From assembly GCF_001748145.1 (NCBI RefSeq), contig NZ_BCQA01000001.1, positions 1,240,001 to 1,304,000 of the forward strand: DNA of 64,000 nucleotides, written 5' to 3'. The notes under the pieces were generated by a model. It did no database searches and was not told the origin of the DNA. It worked only from the letters and a program-made list of their open reading frames with translations. This stretch comes from Bosea sp. BIWAKO-01 (GTDB lineage Bacteria > Pseudomonadota > Alphaproteobacteria > Rhizobiales > Beijerinckiaceae). A program made the translations under genes and the position numbers. Positions 17,601 to 26,521 of this stretch are shown one piece after another. The first letter of the stretch is position 1, and the number at the start of each line of letters is the position of its first letter.

Positions 17601-18046
17601 TCATCCGCAAGGCAGAGCCAGCCGATATCGCTCCGGCGGCAGCCATTCTTGCGCAAGCCTATCAGACCGGCTTCCGCCCCATCATCGGCGATGCGGCGTC
17701 GGCCTATGACGTCGCGCATTTCGAGGCCCGGTTCGAGCGGGACCTGGAGCATCTCACCGTCCTGGACGATGGCGGCGTCAGAGGCGTTCTGCTGCTGCTC
17801 GACGGACATGTCATCATGCTCTTCGTGGCCGAGACTGGCTGCGGCCATGGTGCAGCCCTGCTCTCCCATGCCGAGGCGAATGGCGCCCGCTCGCTCGAGG
17901 TATTCGCGGCGAATACGGGGGCGCGACGCTTCTATGAGCGGGCCGGCTGGCACAGAGCCCGCGAGTACTGTCGCGATTTCGCCGGCGCCGAGCACCGCTT
18001 CCTGCGCTATGAGAAGTCACCGGAACACGCGCAAGAGGGCGCCTGA
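17597..18046 (+). CDS. GNAT-family N-acetyltransferase in the recycling operon
   Basis: This 149-residue single-domain GNAT starts at a GTG that overlaps the permease stop (GTGA) and ends in TGATG shared with murA. The acetyl-CoA loop is degenerate (CGHGAALL); motif [14 protein letters not shown] is clear. Tight coupling between a wall-fragment importer and MurA suggests it acetylates an amino sugar or a peptide amine from peptidoglycan, but the substrate cannot be read from sequence. Rim-type or drug acetylation are alternatives. Confidence 0.8.
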   Translation: MIIRKAEPADIAPAAAILAQAYQTGFRPIIGDAASAYDVAHFEARFERDLEHLTVLDDGGVRGVLLLLDGHVIMLFVAETGCGHGAALLSHAEANGARSLEVFAANTGARRFYERAGWHRAREYCRDFAGAEHRFLRYEKSPEHAQEGA

Positions 18047-19305
18047 TGGACAAGCTCCTGATCCGCGGTGGCCAGCGGCTGTCCGGAACCGTCGATATCC
18101 GCGGCGCCAAGAACGCCGCCTTGCCCGCCTTTGCGGCCGCGCTGCTCTCCGACAGGCCGCTGACCCTGCGCAACCTGCCGGATGTTGTCGATATCAGGAC
18201 GATGCAGGCCCTGCTGGAGGGGTATGGTGTCATCTTCTCCGGCCGTGCGGCCGATGCGCTGACGCTCAGCGCCAGCGAAGCCGCGCCGCGGGAGGCGAGC
18301 TATGACATCGTGCGCAAGATGCGCGCGACCATCCTGGTGCTGGGGCCGCTCATCGCCCGCTTCGGCCATGCCCGCGTCTCCCTGCCCGGCGGCTGCGCGA
18401 TCGGCGCACGCCCGGTCGACCTTCACCTGAAGGCGCTCGAGGCCCTCGGCGCCGACATCAGCGTCGCTGGCGGCTATATCGAGGCGAGTGCTCCCGCCGG
18501 TCTGCGCGGCGCGCGTATCGTCTTCCCCTTCTCCTCGGTCGGAGCCACCGAAACCGCCCTGCTGGCGGCGAGCCTCGCCAGCGGTGAAACCGAGATCGTC
18601 AACGCGGCTAAGGAGCCGGAAGTCCTCGACCTCGCCCGCTGCCTCGTCGCAATGGGCGTAAGGATCGAGGGCATCGGCAGCCATCGCCTGCAAGTCCAGG
18701 GCGCCCAGAGCTTCAGGCCGGCGACACATGAGATCGTTGCCGATCGCATCGAGGCGGGCACCTACGCGGTTGCTGCCGCGATCACCGGCGGCGAACTCGA
18801 ACTGGTCGGTGCGCGGCTCGAACATCTCGCGGCGGTGGGCGAAGCGCTCGAAGCCGCCGGCGTCAGGCTCTGGCCGACCGATCGCGGGCTGATGGTGTCG
18901 CGGCCAGGCCGGCTCACCGGCATCGACATCATGACCCAGGCCTATCCTGGGTTCTCGACGGATCTGCAGGCGCAGTTCATGGCGCTGATGAGCGTGGCGG
19001 ACGGCACCTCACTGATCCGCGAAACGGTATTCGAGAACCGCTTCATGCATGTTCCGGAGCTGGTCAGGCTCGGGGCCGACATCACGCTGAAGGGGACCAG
19101 CGCCATGGTGCGCGGCGTCGAAACACTCAAGGCGGCGCCGGTCATGGCGACCGACTTGCGCGCATCGGTCAGCCTGGTGCTCGCGGGGCTCGTCGCCGAG
19201 GGCGAGACTGTGGTCAGCCGCATCTACCATCTCGACCGGGGGTATGAGGCGCTCGACCGCAAGCTCCGGCGCTGCGGCGCCGATATCGAACGGATCGGCG
19301 CATGA
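18046..19305 (+). CDS. murA: UDP-N-acetylglucosamine 1-carboxyvinyltransferase (MurA)
   Basis: The 419-residue EPSP-synthase-fold enzyme transfers enolpyruvate from PEP to UDP-GlcNAc, the first committed step of peptidoglycan synthesis. All key sites are present: GAKNAALP with the Lys-Asn pair near 22-23, the fosfomycin-target cysteine in [14 protein letters not shown], the aspartate in GFSTDLQAQ, and the arginines in [14 protein letters not shown] and YHLDRGYE. It therefore looks active. Its place inside a recycling and uptake operon, not with division or housekeeping genes, suggests a second, inducible MurA; whether another copy exists cannot be judged here. It overlaps the kinase by ATGA. 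Confidence 0.9.
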   Translation: MDKLLIRGGQRLSGTVDIRGAKNAALPAFAAALLSDRPLTLRNLPDVVDIRTMQALLEGYGVIFSGRAADALTLSASEAAPREASYDIVRKMRATILVLGPLIARFGHARVSLPGGCAIGARPVDLHLKALEALGADISVAGGYIEASAPAGLRGARIVFPFSSVGATETALLAASLASGETEIVNAAKEPEVLDLARCLVAMGVRIEGIGSHRLQVQGAQSFRPATHEIVADRIEAGTYAVAAAITGGELELVGARLEHLAAVGEALEAAGVRLWPTDRGLMVSRPGRLTGIDIMTQAYPGFSTDLQAQFMALMSVADGTSLIRETVFENRFMHVPELVRLGADITLKGTSAMVRGVETLKAAPVMATDLRASVSLVLAGLVAEGETVVSRIYHLDRGYEALDRKLRRCGADIERIGA

Positions 19306-20183
19306 GTGCCGCAACCGATCTGTATCTTGGGGTCGATGGCGGCGGCACCGGCTGCCGCTGCCGGCTGGAGACCGCTCAGGGCGAGGTGCTCGGCTCGGGC
19401 ATCGCGGGGCCGGCCTCTCTCCGTCTCGGTCTGGACGCCTCGCTCGCCGCGGTGATGCAGGCAGCGCGCGGTGCGATGAGCGAGGCTGGCCTCGGCGAAG
19501 ATCAGTTCAGTCGGGTCCGAGCCGGAATCTGCCTCGCCGGTATCGGCCGCAAGGGCATGCAGGAGGAACTCGCAGGCTGGGCGAGCCCCTTCGCCAGGAC
19601 TGTCTTCGAGAGCGATGGGCTCGCCGCCTGCCTGGGCGCCCATTCCGGTGAGGACGGCGGCATCATCATCATCGGCACCGGCTCGATCGGCCTCGCCCGC
19701 GTCGCCGGACGCGAGATCCGCATTGGCGGCTACGGTTTTCCGGTTGGCGATGAGGGCAGCGGCGCCGATCTCGGCCTTGCCGCCATTCGCGTCTCGCTGC
19801 GCGCCCATGACGGCCGGGAGCCGCAAACGCGCTTCACGACGGACGTCCTGGCCAGGTTCCAGGGCGATCCGTTCGAGGTCATCGCCTGGATGGACAAGGC
19901 CCATGCCACGGACTACGCGACGCTCGCGCCCCTTGTGCTGCGCCATGCCGATCTCGGCGACTCGCACGCACGCGCCATCATGCAGAATGGTGCGGCCTTG
20001 ATCGACGCCATGGTGCGCACCCTGTTCGAGCGCGAGGTGCCGCGCGTCGCGCTGATCGGCGGCCTGTCCTCTGCGATGGAGGCCTGGCTTGCGCCTGATG
20101 TCAGGCGCAGGCTCTCCACCGTCAGAGGCGATGCGATCGCGGGAGCGCTATCGCTGGTGCGGGGGCATCACGCTGCGGGCTGA
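19302..20183 (+). CDS. BadF/BadG-family ATPase, probable N-acetylglucosamine kinase
   Basis: The 293-residue ASKHA-fold protein has the phosphate-1 loop [12 protein letters not shown] near residue 10, GTGSIGLA near 125 and [10 protein letters not shown] near 145, as in GlcNAc kinases of the BadF group. It would make GlcNAc-6-P for NagA from GlcNAc released by wall turnover. It is last in the importer-murA operon. Its end overlaps the convergent DUF1330 gene by 16 bp, so no terminator separates them. Confidence 0.83.
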   Translation: MSAATDLYLGVDGGGTGCRCRLETAQGEVLGSGIAGPASLRLGLDASLAAVMQAARGAMSEAGLGEDQFSRVRAGICLAGIGRKGMQEELAGWASPFARTVFESDGLAACLGAHSGEDGGIIIIGTGSIGLARVAGREIRIGGYGFPVGDEGSGADLGLAAIRVSLRAHDGREPQTRFTTDVLARFQGDPFEVIAWMDKAHATDYATLAPLVLRHADLGDSHARAIMQNGAALIDAMVRTLFEREVPRVALIGGLSSAMEAWLAPDVRRRLSTVRGDAIAGALSLVRGHHAAG

Positions 20184-20476
20184 GGCCCGTCATAGCCGCC
20201 GATGATGACGAGATCGGACTTACCCGCCTGCGCCAGATGCTTGACCGCCTCCTGGTATTCAGGTGACTCGTAGCAGGCGCGCGCCGTTGCCTCGTCCTTG
20301 AACTCGATCACGACGTTGTGCTGGCGCCCTTCGCCGCGCGCGAGTTTGTACTCGCCGCCACGCACCAGGAACTTCGCGCCGAATTTTGCGAAGGCGATGG
20401 CATTCAGGGTGCGATACCTGGCGTATGCCTCCTGATCCTCAACGTCGACGCGGGCGACCCAATATCCCTTCGCCAC
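20168..20476 (-). CDS. DUF1330 small protein, copy 2
   Basis: The 102-residue ferredoxin-like fold protein begins at a GTG three bases after the preceding DUF1330 stop, so the two are translated together. It shares the plan of its neighbour (KGYWVARVDV, then RGGEYKLARGEGR and VIEFKDEATARACYESPEY). Members often form dimers; a biochemical role is not established. Its 3' end runs into the sugar-kinase gene on the other strand. Confidence 0.8.
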   Translation of the reverse strand: MAKGYWVARVDVEDQEAYARYRTLNAIAFAKFGAKFLVRGGEYKLARGEGRQHNVVIEFKDEATARACYESPEYQEAVKHLAQAGKSDLVIIGGYDGPQPAA

Positions 20477-20479
20477 GGC

Positions 20480-20767
20480 TCAGAGCCCTTCCACGACAAC
20501 GAGATCGATCTCACCGGCGCCTTCGCGCTCCTTGCGGGCCGCGGCATATTCCGGCGAATTCGCATAGGCCTTGGCCGTCTCGAAATCCTTGAACTCGATG
20601 ACGACGTTGCGGGCCCGGCCCTCGCCCTCGGCCACCGTCATCTGGCCGCCGCGCACTATCGGCGTACCGCCATACTGCTTGATCACCTCGGAGGCCTTGG
20701 CGGCATAGACCGCCCAGAGCGTCGCGTTGGAAACCATGGCGCGACCGATGACATATCCCTTGGGCAT
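20480..20767 (-). CDS. DUF1330 small protein, copy 1
   Basis: The 95-residue paralogue of the gene downstream has the same layout: KGYVIGRAMV at the start, RGGQMTVAEGEGRARNVVIEF in the middle and a C-terminal strand. The pair is a tandem duplication that has diverged considerably. It lies 41 bp after pyrF and may be cotranscribed with it. Function unknown. Confidence 0.8.
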   Translation of the reverse strand: MPKGYVIGRAMVSNATLWAVYAAKASEVIKQYGGTPIVRGGQMTVAEGEGRARNVVIEFKDFETAKAYANSPEYAAARKEREGAGEIDLVVVEGL

Positions 20768-20808
20768 TTCCAGCTTCCGTTCTTGGGTTGAAACCTGATC
20801 CGACCAGA

Positions 20809-21516
20809 CTACGAAGCCGCGGCGATCTCGTCCATGATCGCGGCAGCCGCCGCACGCGGGTCAGCCGCGCGGATAATGGGGCGCCCGACCACGAGATGGT
20901 CGGCCCCGACGCGGATCGCCTCGCTGGGCGTCAGGGTCCGTTTCTGGTCGCCGGCGGCACTTCCCGCGGGGCGAATGCCGGGCGTCACGATGACCATGTC
21001 CGGGCCAATAATGTCGCGCACGATTTCGGTCTCGGCAGCCGAGCAGACGATACCGTCGATCCCCGCGCTGCGGGCCTGCTGGGCACGCAGGCGCACGAGA
21101 TCGCGCACGGCGAGGCCGTAGCCGGCATCACGCAGATCGCCGTCATCGTAGGAGGTGAGCGCGGTGACGGCGAGCAGCTTCAGATCGGAGTCGGCCCGCC
21201 CCTCGACCGCGCCGCGCATGGTCTGCGGATAGGCGTGCACGGTGAGGAAGGTGACGCCGAGCTTGGTCAAGGAATCGACGCCCTCGGTGACGGTGTTGCC
21301 GATGTCATGCAGCTTGAGGTCCAGGAAGACCTTCTTGCCCTCAGAAATCAGCTGACGGGACAGGTCGAGCCCGCCGGCAAAGGCGAGCCGGTAGCCGATC
21401 TTGTAGAAGGTCGCCCCATCGCCCAGTTCGGAGACGATGCGGTAGGCGTCCCAGATCGTCGGCACGTCGAGCGCCACGATCATACGGTCGCGGAGATCGT
21501 TGATCTTGGCGGTCAT
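20809..21516 (-). CDS. pyrF: Orotidine 5'-phosphate decarboxylase
   Basis: This 235-residue TIM barrel performs the last step of UMP synthesis. The catalytic block [11 protein letters not shown] starts at about residue 66 with the Asp-Lys-Asp charge network. TPGIRPAGS, with the phosphate-gripping loop, lies near 180. Length is normal. The start overlaps the stop of the histidine phosphatase gene by ATGA. Confidence 0.94.
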   Translation of the reverse strand: MTAKINDLRDRMIVALDVPTIWDAYRIVSELGDGATFYKIGYRLAFAGGLDLSRQLISEGKKVFLDLKLHDIGNTVTEGVDSLTKLGVTFLTVHAYPQTMRGAVEGRADSDLKLLAVTALTSYDDGDLRDAGYGLAVRDLVRLRAQQARSAGIDGIVCSAAETEIVRDIIGPDMVIVTPGIRPAGSAAGDQKRTLTPSEAIRVGADHLVVGRPIIRAADPRAAAAAIMDEIAAAS

Positions 21517-22100
21517 GGCGTGGCGAACTCCTCAATCGATTGCCAGCCGTGCTGCACGATTCGCGTCGCGCCGTCGAATGCGAAGACATTGCCACCGCCT
21601 GCCGGCTGATCGCGCAGGCGCTTGATGGGCCAGCCGTGCAAGGCGCAGAGCAGCAAGGTGCCGACTCCGCCATGGCCGACGAGCAGAATGTCGCCATCCC
21701 CCGCCGCGGCCAGCACGGCCTCCGTTTCCCGTACGATCCGCGACTGCGCATCGATTGCGCGTTCCCAGCCGCGTACGCTCAGCTCGGGATTGGCGAAGAA
21801 CTCGTCCGCCACCTTCTCGAACTCCTGCGGCGGCAGGAAACCTGTCGCCGACCGGTCGTTCTCGTGCATGGCCTCGCGGATCTCGACGGGCAGGCCGAGC
21901 TGCTCCGCGACGCATTCCGCCGTCTCGATCGCCTTGCGCTCGGCCGAGGAGACGATGAGCCTGGTTCCGACGAGCTTAGGTGCAATCGCGAAGGCCAGAG
22001 CCCGTGCCCGGCCGACATCCGACAGCCCCCAATCGGGCACGGGCACGTCTGGATCAATCTTGACCTGGGGATGGGTGAGATAACGGACGATACTCATCAC
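21513..22100 (-). CDS. Histidine-phosphatase-superfamily protein
   Basis: The 195-residue protein has the phosphoglycerate-mutase fold. The N-terminal phosphohistidine motif is atypical: the usual RHG is replaced by RYLTHP, with the histidine four residues after the arginine. The second catalytic histidine is in [10 protein letters not shown] near 150. This N-terminal variant may define a subfamily; activity should be tested. It is coupled to pyrF by ATGA. The substrate is unknown. Confidence 0.75.
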   Translation of the reverse strand: MMSIVRYLTHPQVKIDPDVPVPDWGLSDVGRARALAFAIAPKLVGTRLIVSSAERKAIETAECVAEQLGLPVEIREAMHENDRSATGFLPPQEFEKVADEFFANPELSVRGWERAIDAQSRIVRETEAVLAAAGDGDILLVGHGGVGTLLLCALHGWPIKRLRDQPAGGGNVFAFDGATRIVQHGWQSIEEFATP

Positions 22101-22122
22101 ATCGGGCCTTCGTTCATGGATG

Positions 22123-22881
22123 TCACTTCAACGCCAGCACAAACATGATCGCAATCAGTGCAATCAGCAGGTTCATCATCCAGCGATTGAGTACGGTCAG
22201 CTGGCGCAGCTTGCGGAACTCGATGCCGTCCTCCGGATCTTCATCCGGCGTCTCGGCGGCATTCGCTGCGGGCACCGGATGCGGCGCTTCCTCCCTGCGC
22301 CCCCGCTGAGACCAGCTCAGGCTCTGCACCAGCCCCTTGGCACTGCCGCTCGTGCGGCCGTCCGCCTCGATGCCGAGATACCAGGTCACGGCGCCGCCGG
22401 CCGGCGGATCGCGATCGGCATCGCTGATCCAGAGATTGGTCGCCGCCGAGATCGAGACGGTATCAACCAGACCGGCCTGCAGGTCGCGCTTCAATTCGGC
22501 ATAGACCGGTGCGGAGACGAAGAGATCGGCTGAGAAAGCACCGGCATGGGGGGCATCGGCTTCACCGTCAAAGCCGAGCCTGAGCAGCATCTTGCCTTCA
22601 CCGGTATCGGGAAGGGCGCGGATGCTCAGCACGACGTGCTGAGCCCGGTCCTCGAAACCGGCGCGCGCCAGCCAATCATGCCCAAGGGCGCCGAAGCCGC
22701 GAAGGCTGGCAACGGAATTGAGCGAACCATTCTGGCTGGCATAGCCTGAGATCACATCGAGCGGCCCTGCTTCGAGCAGGAGCTGCCGGGCCGGACTCTG
22801 GATGAAGGCGTTACGCACGCCCTCGATCGTCAATCGGCCGTCCGCAATCGTAACGGCTCGTGTCGTCGCGCCCGGTCTCAT
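22123..22881 (-). CDS. Orphan protein with C-terminal membrane anchor
   Basis: I do not recognise this 252-residue protein. The first 170 residues look like beta-rich soluble sequence with no signal peptide. A low-complexity linker (about 190-215, Pro/Ala/Glu-rich) follows. The end is one hydrophobic helix (MMNLLIALIAIMFVLALK), which would make it tail-anchored facing the cytoplasm. It sits between the FrnE-like gene and the histidine phosphatase, all on the same strand. Confidence 0.65.
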   Translation of the reverse strand: MRPGATTRAVTIADGRLTIEGVRNAFIQSPARQLLLEAGPLDVISGYASQNGSLNSVASLRGFGALGHDWLARAGFEDRAQHVVLSIRALPDTGEGKMLLRLGFDGEADAPHAGAFSADLFVSAPVYAELKRDLQAGLVDTVSISAATNLWISDADRDPPAGGAVTWYLGIEADGRTSGSAKGLVQSLSWSQRGRREEAPHPVPAANAAETPDEDPEDGIEFRKLRQLTVLNRWMMNLLIALIAIMFVLALK

Positions 22882-22951
22882 CTCGACTCTGCCCCCCGCC
22901 GGCCCCTTCTAGACCAGCGCGGAGGCAAACGAAATGCGGAGATATTCTCGC

Positions 22952-23596
22952 TCACGCCGTCTCTTGGGCAAGCTGGGCAAAAACCTTGGTCCAGACATCC
23001 GGAGTCTGCGCGCCCGAAACCGCCAGCTTGCCGTCGACGATGAAGAAGGGCACGCCGGTCACTCCGACCTTCTGGGCGTGGGCCTCGAGGCCGATGATCG
23101 TCTCACGCAATTCATCATTGGTGAGTTCGTCGCGCGCGGCATTCTCCTCGAAACCGAGTTCGGTCGCGATCGCCACCAGCGTCTCCAGATCGCCGATATC
23201 ACGCCCGTCCTGGAAATAGGCCTTGAACAGGGCCGCCTTCATCTCGGTGCCGCGCTGCACGGTGGATGCGGCTGCGATCAACATATGGGCCATACGGGTA
23301 TTGGGCGTGCGTGCGACCTTCGACCAGTTGAAGGTCACGCCACTTTCGAGCGCCGCTTCCGAGAGCCGGATCTCGATTTCCTTGCGCTTGCCGGGCCCGA
23401 ATTTGGCATCGAGATAGCTCGCCCGGTCCGCACCTTCCGCAGGCATGTCGGGATTGAGCTCATAGGGCAGCCAGGTGACTGCGACGCGGTCGGTCAGGCC
23501 GTGATTCGCCAGCGCCGCCTCCAGCCGTGCCTTGCCGATGAAGCACCACGGGCAGACCACATCCGACACGATGGCGATGGGCATTTTCTCTTGCAT
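22952..23596 (-). CDS. DsbA-family oxidoreductase, FrnE-like
   Basis: The 214-residue thioredoxin-fold protein has CPWC at residues 15-18 after SDVV. There is no signal peptide, so it is cytoplasmic like FrnE/YwbO proteins. I chose the ATG at 23596 because AAGGAGCG precedes it; a far longer frame upstream is a shadow of epmB. FrnE relatives act as disulfide isomerases in stress or in glutathione-linked isomerisation. No partner gene is evident. Confidence 0.85.
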   Translation of the reverse strand: MQEKMPIAIVSDVVCPWCFIGKARLEAALANHGLTDRVAVTWLPYELNPDMPAEGADRASYLDAKFGPGKRKEIEIRLSEAALESGVTFNWSKVARTPNTRMAHMLIAAASTVQRGTEMKAALFKAYFQDGRDIGDLETLVAIATELGFEENAARDELTNDELRETIIGLEAHAQKVGVTGVPFFIVDGKLAVSGAQTPDVWTKVFAQLAQETA

Positions 23597-23628
23597 GATC
23601 GCTCCTTGGCGATGCGCCGCGCTGGTAC

Positions 23629-24681
23629 TCAAACTGGCGGGTAGGAATGCTGCGTACCGAAACGGTCTTCCGCCTGCGCCTCGGCGCCCGGCATCTCGCA
23701 GCTCGAAAGGAAGGACGGGCCGACCGGTATCTTGCCGGCCCCTCCGGGGATGTCGAGGATATAGGTCGGCTGGCACAGGCCCGAAAGATGGCCTCGCAGG
23801 CTTTTGACGAGCGCCTGCCCCTGCGCCAGCGACAGCCGGAAATGCGAGGTGCCCGGCGCGAGATCCGGATGGTGCAGATAATAGGGCTTCACCCGGTTCT
23901 CGACGAAGGCACGCATGAGCGCAGCCAGGGTCTCGACATCCGCGTTGATGCCCTTGAGCAGCACGCTCTGGCTGAGCAGGACATGGCCAGCATCGGCGAG
24001 GCGCGCGATCGCGGCACAGGCCGCCGGCGTGAACTCGCGCGGATGGTTGGCGTGAATGGCGATGTAGTTCGCCTTGCCCGGCACGCGCAGGGCGCGGGCG
24101 TAATCGGCCGTGATCCGCTCGGGATCGACCACCGGCACCCGCGTGTGCCAGCGCGTCACCTTGATATGCGGGATCGCCGCCAGCCGCTTCGCGACATCGC
24201 GCACACGGCGCGCGGACAGGATGAACGGATCGCCACCCGTCATGATGACTTCCCAGATCTCCGGTCGGGAGGCGAGATAGGCCAGCGCCGCGTCGAGCTT
24301 CTCGCCGGCGAGCGAGGTGCCCCCCGGCCCGACCATCTCGCGCCGAAAGCAGAAGCGGCAATAGACCGGGCAGGCATGGACGAGCTTCAGCAGCGCGCGA
24401 TCGGGATAGCGATGGACCACGCCCTCGATCGGCGAATGCGCATCATCCCCGATCGGATCGGCCATTTCCTGCGGCAAGGTCAGCAGTTCCGCCGCATCGG
24501 GGATGAACTGGCGCGCGATCGGGTCGGCCGCGTCGGAGGGATCGATCAATGCCGCCATCGCGGGCGTGACGGAGACGGCGTAGCGCTCGGCAACCGCATC
24601 GAGCGCCTCGCGCCGCGCCGGCGCGACAAGTCCCTGCGCCATCAGCGCGTCGATGCTGCGCAGTGGGGTATGGGCGGTCAT
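23629..24681 (-). CDS. epmB: EF-P (R)-beta-lysine aminomutase EpmB (KamA-type radical SAM)
   Basis: The 350-residue lysine-2,3-aminomutase homologue has the radical-SAM cluster CPVYCRFC (Cys 104, 108, 111) and a C-terminal PLP lysine in GGAGKIP. It is shorter than catabolic KamA, as EpmB is. It converts alpha-lysine to beta-lysine for EpmA. Adjacency to epmA (TGATG overlap), with efp divergent just beyond, makes the assignment strong. Confidence 0.9.
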   Translation of the reverse strand: MTAHTPLRSIDALMAQGLVAPARREALDAVAERYAVSVTPAMAALIDPSDAADPIARQFIPDAAELLTLPQEMADPIGDDAHSPIEGVVHRYPDRALLKLVHACPVYCRFCFRREMVGPGGTSLAGEKLDAALAYLASRPEIWEVIMTGGDPFILSARRVRDVAKRLAAIPHIKVTRWHTRVPVVDPERITADYARALRVPGKANYIAIHANHPREFTPAACAAIARLADAGHVLLSQSVLLKGINADVETLAALMRAFVENRVKPYYLHHPDLAPGTSHFRLSLAQGQALVKSLRGHLSGLCQPTYILDIPGGAGKIPVGPSFLSSCEMPGAEAQAEDRFGTQHSYPPV

Positions 24682-25742
24682 CAGCCTGTCCTGCCCGGTT
24701 CGGCTACCGGCGTCCAGAGCACGTCCTCGATCCGACGCGCACCGGTGCAGAGCATCACCAGCCGGTCGAAGCCGAGCGCGATGCCGGAGGCCGGAGGCAT
24801 CGCCTCCAGCGCTGCGAGGAAATCCTCATCAAGCGGGTAGCGTTCGCCATAGATGCGCTGCTTCTCGTCCATGTCCGCCTCGAACCGCCGACGCTGTTCG
24901 GCCGGGTCCGTCAGTTCCCCGAAGGCATTCGCAAGCTCGACGCCGCAGGCATAGAGCTCGAAACGCTCGGCCACACGCGGATCTCCCGGCTTCGGCCGCG
25001 CCAGGGCCGCCTCCGAGATCGGGTATTCGCAAAGGATGGTGGCGCAACCGCGACCAAGATGCGGCTCGATCTTCTCCGAGAGAACGCGGCTGAAAATGTC
25101 AGACCAGCTGTCGTCCCCGGCAAGCCGGATATTGGCGGCACGCGCAGCTGTGGCAAGAGCCTCTCGATCCGTCGCCCCGTTATCCGCGACGGTCGCGAGC
25201 AGGTCGATGCCGGCATGTCGGACAAAGGCATCATGCAGGGTCAGGCGCTCGGGTTCCGCGAAGGGGTTGGCGACCAGGCCCCGCCAGTTCAGCTGACTTG
25301 CGCCAGCGGTGCGGGCCGCCTCGGCCAGCAGAGCCGCGGCATCGGCCATCAGCGCATCGTAGTCCTCGCCGGCGCGGTACCATTCCAGCATGGTGAATTC
25401 AGGATGGTGCAGTGCAGTGCGCTCCCGATTGCGGAACACCCGGGCGAAATCGAAGATTCGGCCTTCACCCGCTGCCAGCAGCTTCTTGGCCGCGAATTCC
25501 GGGGAGGTATGCAGGTAGTAGGGGTGCACGCCCGCCGCATCGTCGATCAGTGCGGTCGCGAAGCCGTGCAGATGCGTCTCATTGCCCGGCGAGACCTGCA
25601 GGATCGCCGCCTCGACCTCGATGAAGTCGCGCGCCTCGAACCAGCGCCTCAGCGCTGCCTTGATGCGTCCGCGCGCCAGCAATGCGGGCCGGCGGTCGGC
25701 ATGAATGTCCCGCCGCCACCAGGGCGGATGTCCCTCGACCAT
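24681..25742 (-). CDS. epmA: EF-P lysine ligase EpmA (GenX/PoxA)
   Basis: The 353-residue class II lysyl-tRNA synthetase-like catalytic domain has no anticodon-binding domain. Motif 2 is FRNRERTALHHPEFTMLEWY and motif 3 is GIALGFDRLVM. It attaches beta-lysine to the EF-P lysine. I chose the ATG at 25742 (GAGG upstream) because the sequence then starts shortly before the conserved RIKAALRRWF helix, as in E. coli EpmA; a start at 25847 would overlap the efp leader. Confidence 0.9.
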   Translation of the reverse strand: MVEGHPPWWRRDIHADRRPALLARGRIKAALRRWFEARDFIEVEAAILQVSPGNETHLHGFATALIDDAAGVHPYYLHTSPEFAAKKLLAAGEGRIFDFARVFRNRERTALHHPEFTMLEWYRAGEDYDALMADAAALLAEAARTAGASQLNWRGLVANPFAEPERLTLHDAFVRHAGIDLLATVADNGATDREALATAARAANIRLAGDDSWSDIFSRVLSEKIEPHLGRGCATILCEYPISEAALARPKPGDPRVAERFELYACGVELANAFGELTDPAEQRRRFEADMDEKQRIYGERYPLDEDFLAALEAMPPASGIALGFDRLVMLCTGARRIEDVLWTPVAEPGRTG

Positions 25743-25857
25743 CGAACCTCGGTTAAGAATCTCTGCAAGCTTCCGTTTCGCCCGCGAATGCGGTAGTTCC
25801 GCGGCGACGAAATCCGCATAGCGCGCGCGCTCGATGCGCACCAGCAAGGAAACTCAC

Positions 25858-26427
25858 GTGGTCAAGGTCATCGCCAGCTCCGTTCGCAAGGGCAACGTTC
25901 TCGAACTCGACGGGCATCTCTGCTCCGTCATCTCGGCTGAGAGCTTCTTTCCCGGCAAGGGCACCCCGACGACGCAGATCGACATGCGCCGCATCTCCGA
26001 CGGCGTGAAGATGACGCAGCGCTACAAGACGACCGAGCAGGTCGAGCGCGCCTATGTCGAAGACCGGGATTTCACCTATCTCTACCAGGACGGCGAACAG
26101 TACGTCTTCATGAACCCCGAGACCTTCGACCAGATCCATGTCGACAACGCCGTCGTCGGCGACACGGCGCCTTATCTGCAGGAAGGCATGAAGGTCTCGC
26201 TCTCGGTCTTCGAGGACAAGGCTGTCGCAATCGAGCTGCCGCAGCGCGTCACGGTCGAGGTTGCCGAGACCGAGCCGGTGACCAAGGGTCAGACCGCCTC
26301 CTCCTCCTACAAGCCCGCGATCCTGACCAACGGCGTGCGCACCGCGGTGCCGCCCCACATCGGCCCCGGCACTCGCATCGTCGTGATGACGGCTGACGGC
26401 TCCTATGTCGAGCGCGCCAAGGACTGA
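25858..26427 (+). CDS. efp: Translation elongation factor P
   Basis: The 189-residue three-domain protein relieves ribosome stalling at polyproline. The modified-loop lysine is at residue 33 (FPGKGTP), consistent with the EpmA/EpmB pathway encoded next door. The GTG at 25858 is preceded by AAGGA at a 7-nt spacing. It is divergent from epmA and followed by a strong terminator. No epmC hydroxylase gene lies nearby. Confidence 0.95.
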   Translation: MVKVIASSVRKGNVLELDGHLCSVISAESFFPGKGTPTTQIDMRRISDGVKMTQRYKTTEQVERAYVEDRDFTYLYQDGEQYVFMNPETFDQIHVDNAVVGDTAPYLQEGMKVSLSVFEDKAVAIELPQRVTVEVAETEPVTKGQTASSSYKPAILTNGVRTAVPPHIGPGTRIVVMTADGSYVERAKD

Positions 26428-26476
26428 TGCAGTCCTGCCCCTGTCATCGACGGGCCAGCAGTATTATCGATAGTGG

Positions 26477-26506
26477 AACGGGCCCTTCCGGGCCCGTTTC
26501 GTTTTT
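26477..26506 (+). terminator. Rho-independent terminator of efp
   Basis: AACGGGCCC (26477-26485), loop TTCC, and GGGCCCGTT (26490-26498) are followed by TCG and five Ts. It ends efp and lies 16 bp before the next gene. Confidence 0.85.
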
Positions 26507-26521
26507 GAGGGATCCTGCATC

